Positions 54,001-63,000 of a stretch of DNA of 64,000 bases are shown here, piece by piece. The stretch spans positions 49,254,536 to 49,318,535 of the forward strand of contig OY804579.1 in NCBI GenBank assembly GCA_963680875.1, written 5' to 3'. Position 1 is the first letter of the stretch. Each line of letters opens with the position of its first letter. The stretch comes from Bathymodiolus brooksi (lineage: Eukaryota; Mollusca; Bivalvia; Mytilida; Modiolidae). Position numbers and translations under genes: made by a program. Below the pieces are notes generated by a model that was not told where the DNA came from, made no database searches, and saw nothing but the letters and a program-made list of their open reading frames with translations.

Positions 54001-57000
54001 ACAATTACAAAATCTTGCACCTTTTACGATGTTTGCCTCTTTTTCTCATCTCTTTCAATATTTGTTTACGTTGAGAAAATATAGAGTACTCTCTTTTGTT
54101 AGGTAACTAACGTAAATAAAAACAATTACCTCCCTTTGACCAACGTCAAATAAATTTGTTTACAGGCATTTATCGCTGTTGTAGTAGCATTTATAATATA
54201 TTTATAAATAAAATACATTGTATTTTTATTGTGAAATACATTTAAAATACTGTCAAGACACTATAAATCGACAATTTAATTCAACAACGGAAAACAATTC
54301 TGCTGGAAAAACGGCGTGTAGCTTGTCTTACCCTGGAGCCGGGGTAAGATAGAAAAATCTGTTTCACCTAAACTAACGGACTACTTTATCCAAGGGGTGA
54401 GAAAGTAAAATCTGTGACACCCTCGGGTAAGATTTAAATCGTATTGGACTCGGACAAGCCTCGTCCGATACGATTTAAACCTTACCCTAGGGTGTCACAG
54501 ATTTTACTATCTTGCACCTCTCCCGGTGTTAGAACCTATATGTCTTCCACCCCTAAAAATAGGAACTGGCCTATCTTTTAAGTGAGTAACGAACACATTT
54601 TGTAAAAAATCGGCTTGAATTATGAAATCGATATTAATAGGAAACAACACTATAAACATATGAAATGATGCCTTCTATTAATTAACATACCGAATTACTC
54701 TCTGTCACTAAACCACTTTTTTCTAAGCATTTTCCCAAGCTTTTGGCAACCAATATAATATCTGCTGGGAGTAACTCTATATTGGATATTCCATCAGGGA
54801 TACGACTGGCTATTTCGTTGACAAATGTTGTGGTTAACTGAAATAAAAAGTCAAGTATTTTTTTATGTATGCAATTCGTTGCAGGATTTAATTTAGATCT
54901 TACTTTTTTTTTATTATTAAGAAAAAATTATTACGATTAGAGGAATTTAGAAAAAAAACCTTTCAATTAATTGATCCAGTTAGTAATTAATTGTCACATT
55001 AATTTGTTGAAATAAAAAAAAATGGTTTATTTATATGATGTTTAATCCCACTTTCAACAATATTTCAGTTATATCGTGGTGGTCAGTTTTATTGGCTGAT
55101 GAAACGGGAGTGTCCGGAGAAAACTACCGACCTGTCGCAAGTAACTGACAAACTTTATCACATAATGTTGTATCGAGTACATCTCGCCTGCGCGGGGTTT
55201 TGAATATTTTATGAACCCATATTTACAAAATATATAGCAAATTATACAATTACTTTGTTGGATTCGTTTTATAGTTATTTCCAAGAAAATTAATTTAATT
55301 AACATTTTAAGACATTAAAACTGGATACCATTTTAGCTAACGATTTTCGTGGCTGGTTTGTGAAGTATGATAAATCTCTTATTGACAGTAGGTTTGGAAA
55401 TTATATACAAACACCATCATAACTGAAATGTTTTTTTTTATGATCACAACAAAATGTTTTTCCCATATATTAATAAGCCATATATGTACAATACCTTGTT
55501 TGTGGCCCTCCCCCTTTTTATCACTATATGATATCATACCTTTTCCAGTTCCATTATTTTTTTTTCGTGGGGAATTTTGTTGTTACAATACATTTGTTTG
55601 TTAGAGTTACAATTAATAAAAAGCTTCTAGTCAGTTTTATCTAGCTTTTTGTATATATTTTAAGTTTTTAACTATTGTTGTGTTGGTTGTGAAGAAAGTT
55701 TATGTAAAACATTGTGATTTGTGTGTTTAATTTTGCCCCGATCAGGGCGAGGTGTACAACATTATGTGATAAAGTTTGTCATTGACTTGCGACAGATCGG
55801 TGGTTTTCTCCGGGTCACTGGGTGACCGCCACATTATAACTGAAATATTGTTGAAAGTGGCGTTAAACACCATAAAATCAACCAACCATCCAACCGGATG
55901 TCACGTGATTGTCAGTTAACACGACGGTGATCTGTTTAATTTTTATCTCTAATTAACATGACCTTTGTACTGTTACCTCATATTGGTATTTACAGAGGCC
56001 GTTGTGGCCGTGATATATATGGTAGTTTGCTTATTCAATTAGCACCACCACTACAACTGTGAATGTGGCGAGTTGGACTTGATTCAACTTTGCGTGACAA
56101 AGCTTCTCAATATTTTTCTATAGATTAGCGTTTCACCCCCATCAATACAAATGACCGCAACGATATCACTGTTAAACGTGTGGTTTAATCAGTGCCGGAT
56201 TTTAATTAGGACAAATGAGGCCCTGTGCTGGTTAAGTTATGGGGCCCCTTACTTGGGATCTGAAGGAGGTAGAGACCTGGTAGGCCTACACAGGCAGTCA
56301 ACTCTATCATTATGTCTGAAATCGCCCCGAAACATAACGTCTTCAAATTTAAAAGTGCACAACATAAGCAAAAATCCATCGTGAAATATTTTTTTGGCAG
56401 AAAGATGAGCCCCACGTGGCTAACAGGTCCTGTGCTTAAGCACACCTAAGCACAATGGTAAATCCGGCACTGGGTTTAATACCCATAATCAGTACCATTT
56501 ATCTTGTACAAATATAATAATAGAAATTAAATTATATGTGCATACCTCTTTTAATAGAATTTGTACTTCTGACACATTTCTGTCTCCATATTGTAATATA
56601 TCATCTGGAGTTGATAAATCTGATGCTGAATCTATTGTCTGTAAACCAAATTACGAAATAAAATATAATAAAAAATAAATTTTAATAATACCACATGGTA
56701 GGAACAGTTCAAAATCTAACAGTAAAATCTCGGAAACAGCGGCAACATCAATACCCTAACGCATATCCACATGACCACCCACTTTCATGGCACTTCAATT
56801 AAATATGGCGGTGTTTAACTAGTCTGATGGGCCCATACCTCCCCAGATGCGGTCATGTAATTTTCCACATTGCGTAAGATATATTGTTGTAAAGATCGCT
56901 GTGTCTTATGTTTGTTTGTTTGATGATGTTTAACGCCACTTTCAACAATATTTCAGTTATATCGTGGCGGGCAGTTTTATTGGTGGACAAACTTTATCAC

Positions 57001-60000
57001 ATAATGTTGTACACCTCGCCCTGGTGGGGATTCGAACTCAGCTTAATATTGAACTAATGTATAATACTACTTCTACATAAGAGAACCGACGTTCTTAATT
57101 ATCATTTGAGCCGTAATGAAAGCGGGAGGTTTGGCGCTTTAAAATCTGATTTAACCCACCATTTCTTTAGAAATGCCTGTACCAAATCAGGGTCATTACG
57201 TTTTTCACAGTTTTCCGGTTGTTGACTGATTTTGTCTGTTTATATACTTATGAGTTTTGACTTTCCCTTTGTAAGATTGTTCGGAGTTCGGTAATTTTGT
57301 TACTACCCTTATTTAAATGATGGACAGTACACAAGTCTATTGGGCGACATACCAAGGAAACAATGGTATACGGTGAACCACAATCTAACTGATCTCTCGT
57401 CATCTGTACTCAAATGACAGGCTACGTTTCAACAAGGAATCGATATTATCCGATAAAACATTTTGGAAGATAAGACGAGACGTTCTTTTAAACATTTGGC
57501 TTAATAGTTTATTTCTCATAATACCATAAATATGTGGAACATTTGTAATGACAAAATTGATGTCATCTATTTTGTCATCTAGGCTGTTATTTTGGGTATA
57601 ATAATGGAATTTATTTAGCAAAGTCTGTGTTATTGATTTACTGCTGTATTTTATGTATTAGATAAGTGTTAATATAAACAGTACCTGATAAGAGTAGAGG
57701 AAAAGATCGGCAAAGAGAGGGGAACATTTTTGTCCCATGGAAATGTCGATGATTTGCTTAAAATATGCGCCCTCCAAACTCGATAAACATGTTATCGATA
57801 CAAGCTCCAATATAAGGATGACTTCATTTTAGTACTGTTCTCGATTTGTTTTGTGCCTGACAGAGTAAATAAGCTATACATTTTAAAGATATTTACATTT
57901 TTTAAAGTAGAAAAAAGTAGTGAAGGAATATTTCATTGACGTTTTTTTCAATCAACACGGGGAATGGTGGACGATTTAATCAGAAACTAAAAGTACAATG
58001 TAGATTTTTCAATAAAAAACGGTACATCATAATTACCAAATTTAAAGCTGAAAAAGCGCTAAGCGTAGCACTTATTATTCTCATTAGTGCCATGTCATTG
58101 CCACCAGCATCGGTGATGCTAAATGTATAATTTGCCTCCTGTAGAAGACTTGTGGTACGTTCTAGATCCTCCTCATCCTGTGGCTGTAGCAAAACGTCTG
58201 GGAAGACCTTCAATAATAATTATTATACTTCACATAATAAAGAATCAATTCTATTGGTTAAAAGATAATCACATGACATAAAATAATCAGGATATGTTTG
58301 CTTCTAGTCGTCGCCAACGGTGAATAACCTCAAGAATTGCACACGTCCATTGAATAACCCTATTATTCAACGGTGAATAACCCTGGAAAATTACAAAGTC
58401 CAGTGAATAACCCTAATGAAATAATACTTTAACAATTCAAATATTAAACAGTATATTTCAACTGTTTGTTCGTATACTAAAACACTTACAGCTCTCTGAA
58501 TCGATGAATATCCAAAATTGTCAACCCCACTAGGGTTATTTCTCTCGGGCTAAAGCTCTCGGGGAAATAACCCTAGTAAGATTGACAATTTTGGATATTC
58601 ACCTCTTCCAAGGGCCGTAATAATATAATATTAACAATATTAACATTGTGGATGTTATGCCGTGTCTATGACGATCTCGAAGTAAACAAAATATCGTGCA
58701 ATTGTGGCTGTAATTATGTGTCATTGATGATCCAAAATTAGACGAAATATCAACCATCCAGCAATTGTGGCTTTTAATTCTGTGTCATTGATGATATAAA
58801 ATTAGATGAAATATCAACCATCCAGCAATTGTGGCTGTAATTATGTGTCATTGATGATCCAAAATTAGGCGAAATATCAACCATCCAGCAATTGTGGCTG
58901 TAATTATGTGTCATTGATGATCCAAAATTAGACGAAATATCAACCATCCATCAATTGTGGCTGTAATTATGTGTCATTGATGATATAAAATTAGATGAAA
59001 TATCAACCATCCAGCAATTGTGGCTGTAATTATGTGTCATTGATGATCCCAAATTAGACGCAATATCAACCATCCAGCAATTGTGGCTGTAATTATGTGT
59101 CATTGATGATATAAAATTAGATGAAATATCAACCATCCAGCAATTGTGGTTGTAGTTATGTGTCATTGATGAAATAAAATTAGATGAAATATCGACCATC
59201 CAGCAATTGTGGCTGTATTTATGTGTCATTGATGATCCCAAATTAGACGAAATATCAACCATCCAGCAATTGTGGCTGTGTCATTGATGATCCCAAATTA
59301 GACGAAATATCAACCATCCAGCAATTGTGGCTGTAATTATGTGTCATTGATGATCCAAAATTAGACGAAATATCAACCATCCAGCAATTGTGGCTGTAAT
59401 TATGTGTCATTGATGATATAAAATTAGACGAAATATCAACCATCCAGCAATTGTGGCTGTAATTATGTGTTATTGATGATCTAAAATTAGACGAAATATC
59501 AACCATCCAGCAATTGTGGCTGTGTCATTGATGATCCCAAATTAGACGAAATATCAACCATCCAGCAATTGTGGCTGTAATTATGTGTCATTGATGATCT
59601 AAAATTAGACGAAATATCAACCATCCAGCAATTGTGGCTGTAATTATGTGTCATTGATGATCCAAAATTAGACGAAATATCAACCATCGTTCATTTGTGA
59701 TCTTAACACAGAGTCTATGATGATCTAAATAAAAACATAGGTATACTATAGTCCGTTTGACTTCTATAAATTTTCAGAAAAAAATTCTTAAAAATCCAGT
59801 TTTCAACAATTTTTTTCTAGATGTTTATTAATATATGATATATACGAAGTCTGACAATTAATTTCAAAATTTTTGGTCCATTATTAAAAAAGTTGCCCAT
59901 TAGGTCTCTATGTTAATTATATTTTCTGAAGTGTAACACTCTGGTAGGAGTGAGTACAAATAACAGACTGTACCATGTGACATAAGACATTTAAATATTA

Positions 60001-63000
60001 AAGAACATCAATAACAATTGACTTACACCTTAATGGTCAGTTAATGAGTAGCCTTTTAATATTTAAATGTCCTATGTCACATGGTACAATGAAATATACA
60101 TTGAAAGCACATGTCTGTTATTTTGCTTTGATGGTTGGGCTCTTACACTATTTGTACTCACTCCATGCAGATGTTCACACATCAGAAAATATAATTAACA
60201 TAGAGACCTAATGGGTAACTATTTTAACAATGGACCAACATTTTTTAAATTAATTGTCAGAGTTAGTATATATCATATATTAATATACATCTAGAACAAA
60301 CAATGTTGATTTGAAAACTGGATTTTTAAGAATTTGTGTCTGAAGATTAATAGAAGTCAAACGGACTATATCAAATTTAATGCACACGACTCGTTTCTGG
60401 AATAACCTTCATCAGGTACGCTCAAAATCGAAAGCCAAATAATTTAAAGTTTTGGAAGCAGAAAAACCAAATGACCTAAACAGGATAGCGAAAATCGGCT
60501 AAGGTGACTTATGTCTGAAGGAGGAGAACCTTAGTTTTATTAATAATTACATTATTTAGGAACTGTAAATTTCAGTAACAAATATATCTAATAAATCATG
60601 TTTTGTGCCGAATCATTGACTACTGGCGTATGATACCCTCGGGGACTAATAGTCCACCAGCAGAGGTGTGTGTGTGTGTGCATAGACTATAAATATAAAA
60701 TCATATGCTAAGCGTACCTGTATTGTCATCTTGAATTCATTATAATCTCCAAAACGATCATGCACCGTTACATATATCTCAGTCAAATAGTTAAAATGTG
60801 GACTACCAGACGGAAGACGTAATGCCGTCGCTGTCATCTCGCCTAAGATAAAAACAAAAGGTAAGAAGGTAGGTGGTTTTCCTCGTTGTTGCATATCTTT
60901 CTAATCAACACCAATTGGTTGTGTTTTAATATCTCAAGGGATAAGCATTAATCTGGTTTTAGTGGGTTCGTCTTGTTCATTTTGTCCACTTTACATGTTT
61001 ACGCGTTTTTAATTCTGGCTTGTGATGTCCGCTACGACAAAACGATCTTTGGTTCGTCTTTACTCCAATCTGTTTTGTAGAGTTTTAAATAGCACTTCCT
61101 CGTCTTTTCCTCATTCACGATTCACTGGGTTTGTAACTAGAGTAACATTACGGGTGTCACTAGTAGAGCATGAACTGCTTACCATTCCGGAGCACCTGAG
61201 GTCACTCCCGGTTTTCAGTGGGGCTAGTATTACTCGATCTTTAGTTTTCTGTGTAGTGTTTTGTAGATCGTTGTTTGTCCTTTTGTGATTTTTCCTTTCA
61301 TCATTTTGTTGTCTGTCCTTCTTCGAGTTACGGATTGTGATTACCCTTTTGGTCTATTCACATTCATCTTGTCCCGTTTAAGAGTATAGGACATGTGCCA
61401 GAATTAGAGCACGAACCACATACTGTTCCGAAGTATTAGATTAACTTCATTATATATTTGCCACTAGTGGAGCAGTTCATCCCGTTTTTAGAGGTGTTCG
61501 TGTTACTCAATCTTTAGTTTTCTGTATAATGTTTTGAAGATCATTGATCATCCTTTTGATCACTGGATTGTCTGCCCTTCTTCTTTTGGTCACTGTATTG
61601 TCTGCCCTTCTTCTTTTGGTCAATGTATTGTCTGCCCTTCTTCTTTTGGTCACTGTATTGTCTGCCCTTCTTCTTTTGGTCACTGTATTGTCTGTCCTTC
61701 TTTTGGTCACTGGATTGTCTGCCCTTCTTCTTTTGGTCACTGTATTGTCTGCCCTTCTTCCTTTGGTCACTGGATTGTCTGCCCTTCTTCTTTTGGTCAC
61801 TGGATTGTCTGCCCTTCTTCTTTTGGTCACTGGATTGTCTGCCCTTCTTCTTGTGGTCACTGGATTGTCTGCCCTTCTTCTTTTGGTCACTGGATTGTCA
61901 GCTCTTTTTCTTTTGATCACTGGATTGTCTGCCCTTCTTCTTTTGGTCACTGGATTGTCTGCCTTTCTTCTTTTGGTCACTGTATTGTCTGCCCTTCTTC
62001 GATTTACGGCTTCTGATTACTCTTTTGGTATCTCCAAACTATTCTTACTTTTTTGTTGTCATCGTACAGCTGTTATATAATATATCTTTAAATATATACC
62101 AGATTTTACTAGTGATGTCTTGAAATATACTCTATGACCATGACTGTCCAGATAGGGTTGTTTCATCGAATATTCATACATCAGTGGGTTATAGCTCATC
62201 TTATCCCTAATCGTATCTCTGTCCTCGTTGGTTCCTTCATCTATCCAGTCAACACAGTATATCCCGAATAATGTTGTCAATGCCTCTCCTACGACACAAA
62301 ACTAAATTATTAAGATAAAAAAAAACCTGCATGTCATAATTATTGTGCGCATACAAATGACCCACTCGTGGTATAATGGTACAATTATTGGGCATATACT
62401 AATGTTCAATTACTTCATACATTGTATTTTAATTTTATTGCAAATAAATGAACGGTCTGTGATGTCATGTCACAATTAGTGCACATAGACACATGGTGTC
62501 ATGCACAATTATTGACCATATGCTAATGATCAATTTATTCATTTCACAATTTTATTGCAAATAGACGAATCGTCCGTGGTGTCATGTCACAATTAGTGCA
62601 GATAGACAAATAACATATTTGTGTAATTTAACAATGTTTTGCACATAGACAAGTGATCCATGTTGTCATGTTACAACTATTGCGTAAAGAACTATGACCA
62701 GTGTGTCATAAACAAGTGATCCCTGTTCAAAGAAACTGTTCTCAATAATGTTTTCTTGATAACTACAATGATATTTAGTATTTCTCTTTGGGATCTTTTC
62801 GTAGTATTTGATTTATATTAATCTTCCGACGCTCAAAATGCATAGGCGTCTAATAAGATATATATATACATATATATATTTATATATAATATAGATTTGT
62901 CAGTTCAAAAATCTAATTCTAACACTGTTGACTCAAATTTGCACACGTATATTAATTATATATATATACTTCTGAAATTTTAAGCCAACATTGTTAGAAT

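Larger units (their letters stand above)
51016..54546. mobile_element. Nested fold-back element complex (ACACCGGGAGAGG family)
   Basis: The outer ends carry acatatagg(g/t)tctaacacc gggagaggtgcaagatag in opposite orientation (from 51317 and to 54546). A related, more diverged start, caacaccgggggagtacaag atag, begins near 51016. Inside are direct copies of a ~1.15-kb segment (about 51470-52620 and 53270-54405, offset 1798 bp) separated by an inverted copy of part of it. At least four palindrome centres are visible (about 51407, 52622, 53237, 54455). No transposase is encoded. Short open frames (for example 52046-52288 plus, 53423-53611 minus) fall in the repeated parts and are not conserved between the two copies. 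The family is not recognised. Confidence 0.75.

Noticed and set aside
57400..57621. 73-codon minus-strand open frame
   Set aside because: No recognisable motif, no splice sites in phase with neighbouring exons, and composition like the surrounding intron.
58951..59687. Minus-strand repeat protein with a 21-residue period
   Set aside because: It is a 63-bp minisatellite; frames are interrupted at the shortened units and lie within an intron of the polycystin-like gene.
61507..62080. Long open frames on both strands (up to 178 codons)
   Set aside because: They are produced by a 30-bp tandem repeat whose length is a multiple of three; overlapping frames on both strands are all open and no splice or start context supports any of them.
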